Assembly (NCBI GenBank): GCA_046262935.1
Contig: JBHELT010000020.1
Span: forward strand, 1-64,000
Source of the DNA: JBHELT01 sp046262935
Lineage (GTDB): Bacteria > Actinomycetota > CADDZG01 > JAHWKV01
Length of the DNA: 64,000 nucleotides
Direction: 5' to 3'
Both the position numbers and the translations under genes were made by a program. Below are positions 15,001-19,975 of this stretch, in pieces. How positions within the stretch are numbered: position 1 is the first letter of the stretch; each line of letters starts with the position of its first letter. The notes under the pieces were generated by a model. It was not told the DNA's origin. It did not search any database and saw only the letters and a list, made by a program, of their open reading frames with translations.

Positions 15001-18000
15001 AGTTGCCAGTTGATGCGATGTTCTCGATGTCTACTTTGTTCACTGCAACAGCTGCTCCGATGTTAACCGTCGTCGGAGGATCTTTGTTGCCGGTGGCTGA
15101 ACCATCAGCATTCGTGAAGCCGTCTGTGTTTGCGGTTGACTTGAAACGGATGAGGCCACCGGAGATCAGAGTCAATCCTGGGTTGGCGAATGCTTTCGAC
15201 TGCGAGTGCAGAACATTGATCGCGATGGCGGCCGCTACGCTTACAGCCCCGTCACCGCTCGATGAGTTGGGGTTGGAAGACGAGCTCGACGAGTCTTGCG
15301 CACCATTGCGGTTGGCGGCTGCGTCGCCGGCCCCGCGCTGATCGTTCCCCTTACCGTTCACGTCTTTGCCCGACCCGTCGCCTGAGCCACCGTCGCCCTT
15401 AGCACCGCTGGCACTTGCTTTCGCATCAGACGTCGCCGTCGATGCACCATTCACGACGAACGAGATGAGTCCAGCAGCCGTGATGCTTCGCGCGGTTGAA
15501 GCGAAAACTTTGTGATTTGCGATAGTTAGAGCGAGAGCGGCCCCAACAGCGGCGGTACTGCCCGCTGCGTCACCTTTCGCCGTGGATATGACCGATGCGT
15601 CCTGAGTCGCATTCGCGTCGAGCTTTCCGGTGAGAGTCAGAAGCGACCCGGTCCCTATCGTGGCAAGGGTGGTGACGTTCGAGATCGAGATCGCAGGCAC
15701 CGGAACGAACACGAACGTCCCGCCCGAGGCCCCGTTCTCGGCGTCGGTGGTCATGGCGTCGGTAGAAGCGGCCGTCAGAAGCAGGTCCCTTGCGCCGGTG
15801 AGCGAGGAACCGTCGTCCAAGGTGGCCCCCGCAGTGTCGTTGACGACGTTGATCGCCACGGAAGCACCGATACCTACGCTGCCTCCCCCGCCTGGGTCTT
15901 TCACAGAAAGTGCCTTGTCGGTTTCGCTTAGCAAGGAAGTGGCGGTAAGTGAAACGTCTTTCAGGCCCCCGCCCAGAAGAACGATCACCGCGGTTGGCTT
16001 GAGTGACGCCACCGTGTTCGATGTAAGTACGGAAACGGCGAGGGAGCCGGCGACTCCAACGCTCGAAGCGTCACCGATCCCAGACGTGCTTGTAACCGTG
16101 AATGAGTTGGTGGAGGGATCGACTGCCTCGAGAACGAGTTTGTTCAAGGTCAGATTCACTGCTTTGTCGATGAATGCCGCGGTAGTGAAGTCGGCTACTC
16201 CAACCGCAACTGCAACACCAACAGCGCTGCTCGAATTGGAAACCGTGCTGCTGCCGTCTGCACCAGTTGAAACTTTGCGCTTCGAACCAGCGTGAAGTTT
16301 CTGCTGACCGCCGGTTGTGATTATCGATGGCGTGCCACTCGTTGGTGCGATGTAGGACTTAGCGGTGTCGGAGATGTAAGTGAATGCCAGAGCGCCTGCG
16401 AGATTCACATCGCCGTCGGCAGTCTTTGCGTTGCCATCGCTTGCCGCGGGCTTCTTCGTTCGGTTGTTCGCAGTGTCGTCGTTCGCAGAAGAGCCACCTG
16501 CACTAGCTTTCGCAGTCGTTGTGACGGTTTGATCGGTATCGGAGTTGAGCGTCAGGCTTCCCGCAGTGATTGGCGTTGCGTTGGTGCTGTCTATGAACGC
16601 CTCAGTGTCGGAGATGATCACTGCTACGGCGATGCCCGCGCCTTTGCCCGCCCCCGACCCGTCACCGTTGGAGAGGATCGAAGAGGTCGTGAGGGCCGTT
16701 ATCAGAATCGCCTTGCCGGGGGCCGAGATGGAACTGGTGCCAGACAGTTGCGATTTGGCCGTTGAGATGAGGTTCGTGGCAACAACGGAAGCGTCCTTCG
16801 AATCATCTGAGTTGCTGGTTTCGGCGGCCGTGGCACTAGCGACGATGGCGATCACGCTGGCCAGGGTCACGTCGCCCGTCGCAACTATGGAAGATGCCCC
16901 ATGCAGGTTGACCAATGCGCTGTAGATGAGCTGCAATCCGGAATGTGTGACACCAGAGGAACTGCCGGTGTTCGTGATCCCCGAGTCCGTACCCGCCGTG
17001 GCGAGCAGTTGGATCGTGTTGCCCAAGATGCTTGCTGAATCGAGGTCGATCGAGCCTTCCACACCCAGAAGGGTGGAGGTGATACCTGTGACCGTGGTTC
17101 CGTCATCCTTAGCAACCGCATTGAACGTGACGTTGCAAAGGCCGAGTGCGCAGCCCCCACTCGTTGGGTTCACGTTGATGGTTACGCCCGATTTAAGGAT
17201 GATCTTCTCGGCGTTCACCGTGAGGTTGGTGCTTGGGACTATGTAATCGCTCGCGAACTCAACGGTGTCCGCTGCGGCTCCGCCGTTGATGGTGAGGTCG
17301 TTCAGGCCTGAGATCGCGAAATAGTGCAGTTCTGCGAGGTCGAAGCTATCCGTTGGGTCGCGGTCGACGATCTTGATGTTGCCTGTGGGGCAATCGCCTC
17401 CCGTGCACGCGGTGACCCTCAGCAGGTCTTTCTTGAGGACGAAGGCGCTGTCCTCGCCGTTCATGACTACGCTTGCAGCGCTGATGTCGACCGGCTCGAG
17501 CCCCGAATAAAAAAGTGGATGCGAGTCGATGACGAGCCATCCGGAATCGGCGCTGATGGGGCTGGCTATGACCTTCGTGCCCGCAACGGCCAATGTGTCG
17601 AACCCTCCGGGCCCCCCGTCGATGACGCCGGAGATCGTGGCGCCTGGGGCAACGACAAAGTTGTCGCGGTTGCCTGATGCTCCGACCAGGTTCTCGATGT
17701 GAGTGAAAGTGAGGCCCAATACACTCCCGGACCCCGGCCCGGTCACGTTCCAAGTTGAGTCGATCGTCGGCCCTGAAAGCGTGTCGACGCCGTTTCCGCC
17801 ATCGAAGGAAACGGCCACCGGAAGGGTTCCCCCGGCTACGAAGCTTAGGAAGTCGTTCAGGTTTCCGCCGATAAGCCTGAGGTTGCTAACCCCAGAAAGG
17901 GAGATGGCATCGCTCGCTCCTGCTTCCGCCAAGGACGCCTTGCCCGAACCGAAGGAAAGGACGGTATTCCACGCTGCGCCCGGGGCTAGAACGGCGGTCC

Positions 18001-19612
18001 TTGACCCCGAAGAATCGGCAAGCCAGTGCGTACCGACCACGGCGAGCGGCACGCTGACCGCACCAGCCTGGTTGTTGCTTTGGATGATCAGCTGGGCCAG
18101 ATGAGCTCCAGCGATCCCAGGCACGGCCGTGATTTGAATCGTCGCGGTCTGGCCTGGGGCCAATGACATAGGGATGGTTGCGTTGGTGAGGAAACTCGCC
18201 GCATCACCGGTGACGCTCACCGACGAGATATTCAACACGGTGGTCCCCGAATTGCCGATGGTGATGCCCTGAGAGGCGGGCGAACTGACATTTTGGGTGC
18301 CGAAATCGAGAGAGCTTGGCGCGCCAGTTAAGTGAGCCGCCACACCAGTACCCGAGAGCGGGACGGTTGCGGGGCCCCCAGCGTTCGTTTGGATAGTCAG
18401 GACATCCGAGACCGAGCCTTCAGTTGTTGGGCGGAAAACGACATCGACCGAGGCTGTCTGCCCAGGAGCAATCGTGAGAGGGAAGGAAACACCTGAAACG
18501 GAAAATGCCCCCCCGGTGGGAACGGTCGCGGAGTCAATGATCAGGTCGGCATCGCCGCTGTTCGTGATGAAAAGTTTGCCTGGTCCGCTCGATCCAACCT
18601 CGATGCTTCCAAGATCGAGCGACGAGGGACTGATGCCAAGTACCGGGGACCCTGTTGGGGCCGCCGATGCGGGTGCCGAGGCAGCGGGAACATCGCGCAC
18701 CTCGCCTGGGGCCAGCGTTGGAGACATCAAGCCAGAGTCGGTGTGGCTCATTCCGAGCACATGCCCCAACTCGTGCCTTACGACAGTTAAAAGGTCGATA
18801 CGTTGTGATGCATCGTCCGGATAAACCGCCGACCACCCAAATCCAGCTGCGGTTGGGTCGATGGTGACGACATTGCCGTCTTCATGGCCGAATTCAGGAT
18901 CAGCCAGGTCGGCGATCTGAAATGTCACCGAACTGAAATCGGCGTTCGCGTCGACGTTGTGCCAGTCGGCCTCGGCTTGCGCAACTGCTCCATCTAATTG
19001 CTGCTGCGTCAGTGATTGATCCGCAACAACCGAGGGTGCAGAAGTCGCCGAGATCTGCGCGTGCGCGGTATCTGCAGAACCGTATCGGTTCAGAGCTCTC
19101 GACAAGATCACAGCGATCTCAGAAGGAGTGAACTCGCTCGAGATGTTTCTGATCTCGGCGCGCACAGCTCCACCGAATCTGAGATTCGTGGACAAGATCG
19201 TCTTTGCTAGAACGCGAGAGGCAACAAGTGTGAACTCGTTTTTGGAAAGAGAAAGACGCCGGGCGAGTCGCACGTCGTCTGGTGTTGCAAGTGGTTGATG
19301 CTGACGCTCTACCGTGAGCATCTCTGATACGAACAGAGCTCTTACATCGTTCGCCTTTACGATCTTCGAAGACAAAGCAGCGTTTACATCTTGCGCTGCC
19401 AATGCAGCAAGCGGTTTGAGCGGCAATGACGAAACGATAAAGACGGACGTAGTAAGAAGGGCTAACAAACGAAAACGCTGGGGAGAAAGCGCTATGCGCC
19501 GAGGAGCGGCCGTAACGAAGGCGGCGCTTTGATCGTTTGACTCTTTGTTGAGCGGATCTACGTTGAGTAAGCGCGCCGATGAAAGATCGGTGGCACGGTG
19601 CCTGCGAAACAA
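1..19612 (-). CDS. giant secreted matrixin-type metalloprotease / beta-strand-repeat protein, partial (C-terminus beyond left edge)
   Basis: The minus-strand frame whose codons have their lowest coordinate at 2 mod 3 has no stop from about 19650 to the left edge: at least 6,537 codons. There is no ATG near the start. I place the start at TTG 19612, which keeps a basic region (RRIALSPQRFR) before the hydrophobic core at residues 49-66 and a likely cleavage at LAALAA-QDV. The first in-frame ATG (19321) would remove the signal peptide. HELGHVLGMSH (residues 280-290) is a matrixin zinc site HExxHxxGxxH, followed by a Met-turn-like LMSP. Then come ASH-type Ig repeats, about 45-50 beta-strand repeats, inserted modules and RTX-like GGxGxD repeats. 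Probably an exported cell-surface or extracellular protein; whether the protease acts on the protein itself or on outside substrates is unknown. The frame is certain, the start uncertain, the function inferred. Confidence 0.9.
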   Translation of the reverse strand, partial: MFRRHRATDLSSARLLNVDPLNKESNDQSAAFVTAAPRRIALSPQRFRLLALLTTSVFIVSSLPLKPLAALAAQDVNAALSSKIVKANDVRALFVSEMLTVERQHQPLATPDDVRLARRLSLSKNEFTLVASRVLAKTILSTNLRFGGAVRAEIRNISSEFTPSEIAVILSRALNRYGSADTAHAQISATSAPSVVADQSLTQQQLDGAVAQAEADWHNVDANADFSSVTFQIADLADPEFGHEDGNVVTIDPTAAGFGWSAVYPDDASQRIDLLTVVRHELGHVLGMSHTDSGLMSPTLAPGEVRDVPAASAPASAAPTGSPVLGISPSSLDLGSIEVGSSGPGKLFITNSGDADLIIDSATVPTGGAFSVSGVSFPLTIAPGQTASVDVVFRPTTEGSVSDVLTIQTNAGGPATVPLSGTGVAAHLTGAPSSLDFGTQNVSSPASQGITIGNSGTTVLNISSVSVTGDAASFLTNATIPMSLAPGQTATIQITAVPGIAGAHLAQLIIQSNNQAGAVSVPLAVVGTHWLADSSGSRTAVLAPGAAWNTVLSFGSGKASLAEAGASDAISLSGVSNLRLIGGNLNDFLSFVAGGTLPVAVSFDGGNGVDTLSGPTIDSTWNVTGPGSGSVLGLTFTHIENLVGASGNRDNFVVAPGATISGVIDGGPGGFDTLAVAGTKVIASPISADSGWLVIDSHPLFYSGLEPVDISAASVVMNGEDSAFVLKKDLLRVTACTGGDCPTGNIKIVDRDPTDSFDLAELHYFAISGLNDLTINGGAAADTVEFASDYIVPSTNLTVNAEKIILKSGVTINVNPTSGGCALGLCNVTFNAVAKDDGTTVTGITSTLLGVEGSIDLDSASILGNTIQLLATAGTDSGITNTGSSSGVTHSGLQLIYSALVNLHGASSIVATGDVTLASVIAIVASATAAETSNSDDSKDASVVATNLISTAKSQLSGTSSISAPGKAILITALTTSSILSNGDGSGAGKGAGIAVAVIISDTEAFIDSTNATPITAGSLTLNSDTDQTVTTTAKASAGGSSANDDTANNRTKKPAASDGNAKTADGDVNLAGALAFTYISDTAKSYIAPTSGTPSIITTGGQQKLHAGSKRKVSTGADGSSTVSNSSSAVGVAVAVGVADFTTAAFIDKAVNLTLNKLVLEAVDPSTNSFTVTSTSGIGDASSVGVAGSLAVSVLTSNTVASLKPTAVIVLLGGGLKDVSLTATSLLSETDKALSVKDPGGGGSVGIGASVAINVVNDTAGATLDDGSSLTGARDLLLTAASTDAMTTDAENGASGGTFVFVPVPAISISNVTTLATIGTGSLLTLTGKLDANATQDASVISTAKGDAAGSTAAVGAALALTIANHKVFASTARSITAAGLISFVVNGASTATSDAKASASGAKGDGGSGDGSGKDVNGKGNDQRGAGDAAANRNGAQDSSSSSSNPNSSSGDGAVSVAAAIAINVLHSQSKAFANPGLTLISGGLIRFKSTANTDGFTNADGSATGNKDPPTTVNIGAAVAVNKVDIENIASTGNSTLSSTGLTVEALMRDTGKDPVQIFKDGEWKSIDEGASFPESPEDEDLFHLTEGAPASTKVDGASQSVGGGSLTVKNANAFPSAGTFTGSGIDGTCTYTGKTATSITGITGCTGTPEDKATITSTTGTTVSGGGQVVGGTLNVADTTNFASSGKFKADGIDGTCLYSGKTATSFTGITGCTGTPDDGAAVLRIHFLPGVYKWNDGTSTWDVQSTGPFAHGTTFPGSPSNGDFFILAEHHAVANAKSGADGDSGKVSVAGALALNIISNHTKALVPSAANVTAGTGDISIKTLNNAEDVAKADSDAKSGKVGVGASVSLNVLDDHITRSAIEDGAGFTGGGKLDILADSRHIVTTEDKAGSKGGVSISPSVAIAIVKDQTSSYLGTGAASAITGAATIKSTEESLSELDSNAEAGGSDVAIGAAIAINVVQIETHADLARNLTAASLAIGSTTVTDAESTSHASAKGESEDGSGKNGGGESNADEQSKDQVNNNPNTNGKTGGSLPKGKDSTDQGTSESSSDSGDSSGGVGIAASLALNWTRVNNTSSIGNGAHVTTTGPVSVSSSSLTKAVAKALAASSDLSSSVSIAAGVGINVQDITNTASISGQVTGTAITVEAITPNGKRNDFIVWGIAGAAGKSDASIAASVGIQVLTLHTTAFVDKGSLLTSTGPITVQAKTPMGMQNLAISGALSTSGTAVGGAVTVSILPAVQTQAYIDSSVASPTIVKAAGAIIVKATSSLDPISPDSFMGIDFPAISSVAVGLDASGGSAAVTGSIIVDVFAISTYAFIGDGVRVNQVTVGGAGQTIEVTATHATTLKNIAGSVSLTTGSAGVGLGLIVEVINTDVKAYIGKSGVLSSGGDVTIHAISTQDLLEIAMDAAAASTAGVEGSIIVVVLNKGGGSPGTRAYIDGGAGQGTSLHSGGNIDILATNIDLSAGHSADSLVLLAGGLAFGSTAGVSVASSTLIRDATFKAFVGRDADVQARGSSGLSIASTQSNDLKLFAIGGGGGGTVGVAGSVVVDLLGDTTYSYIDRGAAVNGSLVGASSTAGIAVKAQDSTKVLSIAGAVAIGGSAGVGAGVDVEVITKDTQAWIGKTANINGNGDVLVDAISKENVVSIAMAASVGGSAAVSINAGVSVYNISTDAYIDGGLPSEAAFVSTGGTVRVSSDETLKLDVVAGNLSVGGAAGVGAAASVPVIKKETHSWVGDNSTVIGKGGGSGATVNSGSYSVSLIDPRFDPAGGAIVDGSTLDLGYEHGFTDGQKVIYDAGGGTPITGLTSGGVYFVKLVTGQPTRAQLRNTATGPVINTFAGGGGENHRLVSMNSAGVNDDKNPRFNPRKAGAVSGTTMTLAYNHGILNDDDTVVYSSGGGTPIGGLVDGQTYYAKVSGLGPNQVQLRATKGGAAIPLDASQSSGKSHSVVKQGAMPSADAAATGPRTISAAADTGFKGVAITATNSDDIATVAVSMAIGLSAGVAITGSIDIFTANTSAYVGKSARINCAPITCANSGAGTSQSVLVAAANQFYGLEVAASAAGGVAGIGPGVSVGIITLNTDAFIDDSAKVKAAKDVTVRATGKDEIVDVTVSVAGGIVGVGGAVAVNVLNTHAYANTGTGVTIDAGNNVLMTSSDDTKAIVVAGAIAGGFVGVGLSVGVTSITKDTRAFLGSNNIVDAKSASTGIDGIFTGEFAGKAFQTGTAFHGLGIQASSSEDIFGLVIAGGGGFVGVGGAVGVSLIHVTTKAYVGGGSDVNGQSADNSQSVNISAVDFIKTLTIGGGVAGGFVGVGAGVDIGVAQTSTQAFIDPGATVRANNSVDLNALARKQIQTYAIAVAGGVVGAAGSISVWTIGTQPTSNYNDGVGGPDKGDWAAGTTYNKGDTVSYCTNPADSTTCKRYGSKLDGNMGNTPSSSPTQWTQDVNALGHESGGGNAADDADSQVTGGSGGYQSLLNGSSSGSGDKTDSRVRDVTGASSSSGIKKNIKDNGDSLAGLTSATLASSAVPDGTSAAMNGAVIAGGNVGVRARELLDVNGLTGTAAAGIVAIGGSILIVGIGEKVDAGVGGGGRITAGGLVLVSARMTENTDGLAFAGQAGLVSLGAQVVVVNDSASTNSHIDNNAKVRKALLGLTVEAITNRTIKTNALGVSIGLATLGAAVAVSTVSGDTLATIGNVGLAEAGDVAGVTVNADSTINAQTKAISLQVGLIALGAAVPFDKVTGLTKASFGGHGPIAGNLSVTGTGIHSVTANSLNIQGALIGVGVTVANAVNGRSTEALVTSSTDSAVTGSVSVKAESADTATANTPGATFGAVNIAVLIPMAEVSGHTKANINGKITSSTFTTVQAIGNKDAQATATVASVSIGSVNGAAAIANVTSGAFTEAGIGSSGEVSSVGLVKVEAKLKGTNNNALASVLSAAAGVITVGATFASAQVNSAVRARMDGKIKSSNSVDILATSVNTANSTLNTFGLALGVGVAIAGAEALIGSSATTEVIGTPTPSITSDGAIKMWAKSTNTATATSDTITGGLLAGFNISEPDATISAPTNAQYDGAVTKGTSFDLEAFSTNTSSATENGIAGSIGISANGGAADALIDSNAATSSSIGSGGNINGLSQKLTVKSTSANKATAKASGKSIALLGGLAFVDPTATDNAPTSAALSGSVGTTHLDPVLGTVGDPGAFDIEVSAFADDRTVASVESLTVGILAFGASSAKATTNPNVSASLGSGNVTATNNIDVLSNSLTDADAFAKSTSAGLIEIQAALDADAKNTPSSSATVGGGFVQAGNRLTISANHGQAPAPLSDGTITSVDQGNNILGFALPHGLSTGDTVVYSAPSYPNATSPDPNVQNGSIPNPYRIVGLNDGQTYGVIVGCSGTPASCMTLKLGVEFDAGGAFDAATASIMFSQPHNLKTGDQIIYDCNGGSAFVTKPAGGLTCGGTYTVFKVDGNRIRLRSGAPLSTYNFTPTLIAGSVITVPSTAGLADGQARVYHQPATIEFKSSLVDVQVDGSGKIVFGSTGIDHSVNTNKIFAPSHASIGFTNGVEVIYTATKDVGSPTVLNPLTNGGHYFIHVDGTDPNRIQLSSTYCAAVGGVADPTNCTNNNGTPSDSSDDFPIAISVISLNPDFSVPALKTDHHLQRAGWGPIGGLVNGDMYFIDVISGTQFQLLDSSGNPVPLSGTAPGGTHSLLDEGIAVIGAGSGTQDIVVDLQSGLTSSPHVLVGVGGPSGQLGKSDGIVSANSTSNGGGLFDLRNADSTMTTQPNVSITIGSAKMRGKDIFISSASASNGAISSRGEGGGFLSFGSSSATGTISNTVKTTLGSGSDLFATRDIKILSNGTQYGNTESVNATGGLIGTASATATLQVGFDIETKILGKVIANRTLVADAADGVDLNAYSQADSAGLGADVDANDDSSKGLHINNGLAQTEIGNGADLRAATVYLSAGVGELRGINASNGQVTSAAMTEKALARSNAHAAALGADSDAASHIIASDATKVLLDGGSSITGDFVQLKSIHNNVNFQADSSASCSCGGGDTDATAEVTYNRDSFINGAVNAVVRTADLNVFAEEYWSTLYTHAHSDGGLFDGGSADAPLNNNPSRTIVWNATTYLLGEPNPVLIIDSTGTIIAKTYNVTARRSSDNAALSIGDIVPGGDTINIDPIIYDELPSALFFANQVDGSHLGTISGKSAIFYMQETWDSVTIANSSDRPIHLFGTGGSPNQSINVLNASLTTSPEAVISVSVDSGAEHAPSPTVWEFNVKHVFPATITSIQSLSGAASMTACASGPCNLTIDGNIANVIGTTTLKNDRGNIFVGSNAYFTSNQLFIDSDLGSAGTLASPVKAILVQWDCTGAFLCSAPHPKPVVLQAEVGNDLFLDLTTIRRDSESAAVSTPITPLIGPIFAGHDIWINVNNSAEGINKVAPGQINVDRYTPNAVPGSGSTVQQTATWRHFFPDSGTTADVVGGPLILVAYGSDLTNINANYQFCGNAACTARGVTAGHNIDIHHASTAASITFRVLSDVDATFTDADRGTLTFSNTDNSGRIDLKTNGSIVDTETTGSLRVGQIWSTGSCTSSPPCNSASAPAWLTNALGDVTLNSPSAILDAELDAGALGTDPTSTDVIGRNITMTAGNNGIGAVSGKGGVGTPNDFLETNVDADGGALGVLTVTDTDAVRKTWNINSIPSNLPPGTGTYGVFITETPGDMKVNRILTSGDVSLVTLSGSIVDARSGGAGDNTPLGVANVVANNIDLDANGGSIGAAQTNPDALGNDLKVDSSNLVTGRLGAEADQSIFLTETVGALNVLLAQALGTGNNAPCPCGNGVRLTVRESAIQGEDLNLIHPSDTINADQNEAAILVVENTKRDIVVTNPSTNSPSINALNGWILLRAGDNVNLGATLPFAATDAARIANNTKVLAGKWIDIFGDFNNLDPGFGSVMHLNGTITPGVLSPACIAEINPGRDCNITRVFGNVDTDTINFDQTYLGGRTRVYGSNTPTPTGATAPLGDSEDFFFVNQIQTMNVNAGHTLTLDGQAATDSYVINTTGSQPCFNGDITGSTCHNYVINVLDTGAPNDGVDVLIVNGFDSSQSGYSDPTAGVSYPTDDIFLLRRSNFIASTPTSNAANETADDPAFVALLHGNLGLSTTAFTGNITAFNTTITCTSCTIGTNDFLHNGFLAGQRIHISGAGVFSGDYTVTAVTQTTMTVAEIMPSGVSLTTEQVPMSPVALSAVKIGILRNDVTIADPAGDATKRTQSYERINYDTAINGRLIVNGLGGNDYFASDDNSTTTTLDGGLGNDNFQIGQIFGLSRDTLNSPTVGSSCTPQVSADGLERDTSCGSLNPQDIFATVATTRGWLSAGNTQPLVAVGDKGDDIFTVYSDHAALRLEGGDDNDLFVVRAFALAQTKLNGGDPTAADCTPDPSNPACDIVWINANDYIAMPKLTSGFSTAAESDIRTGSGQNQVEYNMNAPVSIDGGNGFDKVVILGTEYADHIVVTSKAIYGAGLSVTYTNIEVLEIDALE
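330..790 (-). repeat. RTX-like glycine/aspartate repeats near the visible end of the giant protein
   Basis: The translation includes GLGGNDYFASDDN, LDGGLGNDNFQIG, DKGDDIFTVYS and LEGGDDNDLFVV, spaced by short strands. These fit the GGxGxDxxx nonapeptide pattern that binds calcium in exported proteins. A single similar element (FDGGNGVDTLSG) lies near 17800. The copies are few and degenerate, so calcium binding is plausible but not certain. Confidence 0.6.
9255..9432 (-). other. CBM5/12-like carbohydrate-binding module inserted in the stalk
   Basis: The segment contains DWAAGTTYNKGDTVSY, then a Tyr-Gly-Ser stretch, a Pro-Ser-Ser-Ser-Pro turn and QWTQD. This order (W-x-x-G-x-x-Y-x-x-G-D-x-V-x-Y, a later Y, and a final W) is the known signature of chitin- or cellulose-binding CBM5/12 modules. 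It is embedded in a Gly/Ser/Asp-rich linker between beta repeats. The assignment is by motif only. Confidence 0.6.
10740..11330 (-). repeat. tandem 'HG...G..V.Y' modules (about 85-100 residues)
   Basis: Two adjacent copies carry LDLGYEHGFTDGQKVIY and MTLAYNHGILNDDDTVVY, each followed by a GGGTPIxGL segment, a (V/T)YF or TYYAK strand and a QLR segment. Related copies occur again at about 5500-6660 (for example FALPHGLSTGDTVVY and FSQPHNLKTGDQIIY). I do not recognise the fold by name. The recurrence at two separate sites shows mobile domain shuffling within the protein. Confidence 0.65.
14290..15010 (-). repeat. inserted phage-fibre-like modules inside the giant protein
   Basis: Two kinds of duplicated module interrupt the beta repeats. 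One has the pattern GTTFPGSPSNGDFFIL or GASFPESPEDEDLFHL close to a KWNDGTSTWD or IFKDGEWKSID segment, resembling display modules of phage tail fibres. The other, about 55 residues and present twice, carries SGKFKADGIDGTCLY or AGTFTGSGIDGTCTY followed by SGKTATSFTGITGCTGTP or TGKTATSITGITGCTGTP. The cysteines are among the few in the protein. Confidence 0.6.
18090..18640 (-). repeat. tandem ASH/choice-of-anchor-D-type Ig-like repeats
   Basis: Two to three units of about 90-100 residues begin with SPSSLDLGSIEVGSS and APSSLDFGTQNVSSPAS and contain the typical strand FxITNSGDADL or ITIGNSGTTVL and a later LAPGQTA(T/S) motif. This is the known ASH/HYDIN-like pattern often found in secreted proteins with unknown anchoring. 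It links the protease to the beta-repeat stalk. Confidence 0.75.
18590..18980 (-). other. matrixin-like zinc protease domain within the giant protein
   Basis: Seen: the motif HELGHVLGMSH at 18743-18775, preceded by the segment PEFGHEDGNVVTIDPTAAG and a DWHNVD region, and followed by DSGLMSP. The three zinc-binding histidines, the catalytic glutamate, the glycine turn and a methionine at Met-turn distance match the metzincin/matrixin pattern found in secreted bacterial matrixins. The domain sits directly after the signal peptide and a pro-like segment. Substrate cannot be read from sequence. Confidence 0.85.
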
Positions 19613-19649
19613 ACTGCCCCCCCGCGCGTGATGCGCATTTCGTTGTCTG

Positions 19650-19677
19650 GGTGACTAACCCTTTTTACCTAGTCACC
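19650..19677. promoter_or_regulatory. 8-bp inverted repeat in the leader of the giant gene
   Basis: GGTGACTA (19650-19657) and TAGTCACC (19670-19677) are exact inverted copies with a 12-nt spacer. The element lies between the predicted transcription start and the start codon, so it could be an operator for a dimeric repressor or an RNA hairpin. A smaller CCAC/GTGG hairpin directly adjoins it at 19676-19688. No riboswitch family that I know matches. Confidence 0.5.
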
Positions 19678-19694
19678 ACTTTCGGTGGGCGAGT

Positions 19695-19722
19695 TTTACA
19701 GTCTACGAGTAGGTTCTGTCAA
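19695..19722 (-). promoter_or_regulatory. predicted sigma-70-type promoter of the giant gene
   Basis: Reading the minus strand, a perfect TTGACA (19722-19717) is followed after 16 nt by TGTAAA (19700-19695). Transcription would begin near 19688, giving a leader of about 75 nt to the TTG start. The perfect -35 box and good spacing support it; the -10 box matches 4 of 6. Confidence 0.55.
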
Positions 19723-19975
19723 TCAGGTTGCCCCATTTTCCCGTTTTCATTTGGGCACAAACCCCGAAAAATTCGGCAGCGGCTGTCTCTACTTCAAGTT
19801 GAGGGTACGCGTCTACCAGGACGTTCGCGCGTTCAACCCCCCGAATCCATCCCGGAAGTCTCAAGGGGATCGGCGAAGCGGGTCCACCTCGTCCCGGGCA
19901 TCGCACCGGGCCTCCCCATGCAAACCTGGTCGACGCGATCTGCGCGAACAGTCAGATGTGTTGCAGACTCGCGAA

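Larger units (their letters stand above)
6750..17200 (-). repeat. beta-strand repeat array, about 45-50 units of 54-62 residues
   Basis: The translated minus strand repeats a unit built on VG(V/A)(G/A)(G/A)S(V/L)A(V/I)xVxxxxTxAxI(D/G), then a short variable turn, then a strand such as GDVxVxAxSxxxV, with units spaced about 54-62 residues apart. Units vary in sequence, so the array is old rather than a recent tandem expansion. The composition (Ala, Val, Gly, Ser, Thr rich, almost no Cys or Trp) is typical of extracellular beta-helix stalks and adhesins. The unit count is my estimate by eye. Confidence 0.8.
19613..19975. other. divergent intergenic region between giant gene and methyltransferase
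   Basis: About 360 nt between two divergent genes. It holds a promoter and inverted repeat for the giant gene (listed separately) and, nearer the methyltransferase, a possible hairpin with CCCGG/CCGGG arms at about 19899-19916. The longer plus-strand reading frame that starts at 19685 is not accepted as coding because its first 97 codons lack family similarity. I see no RNA gene that I can name here. Confidence 0.5.

Noticed and set aside
19560..19700. Possible c-di-GMP or other riboswitch in the leader of the giant gene
   Set aside because: Hairpins are present but the conserved core bases of the riboswitch classes I know are missing.
19685..19975. 97-residue N-terminal extension of the methyltransferase
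   Set aside because: It runs through the promoter region and lacks any UbiE similarity; ATG 19976 fits family length.
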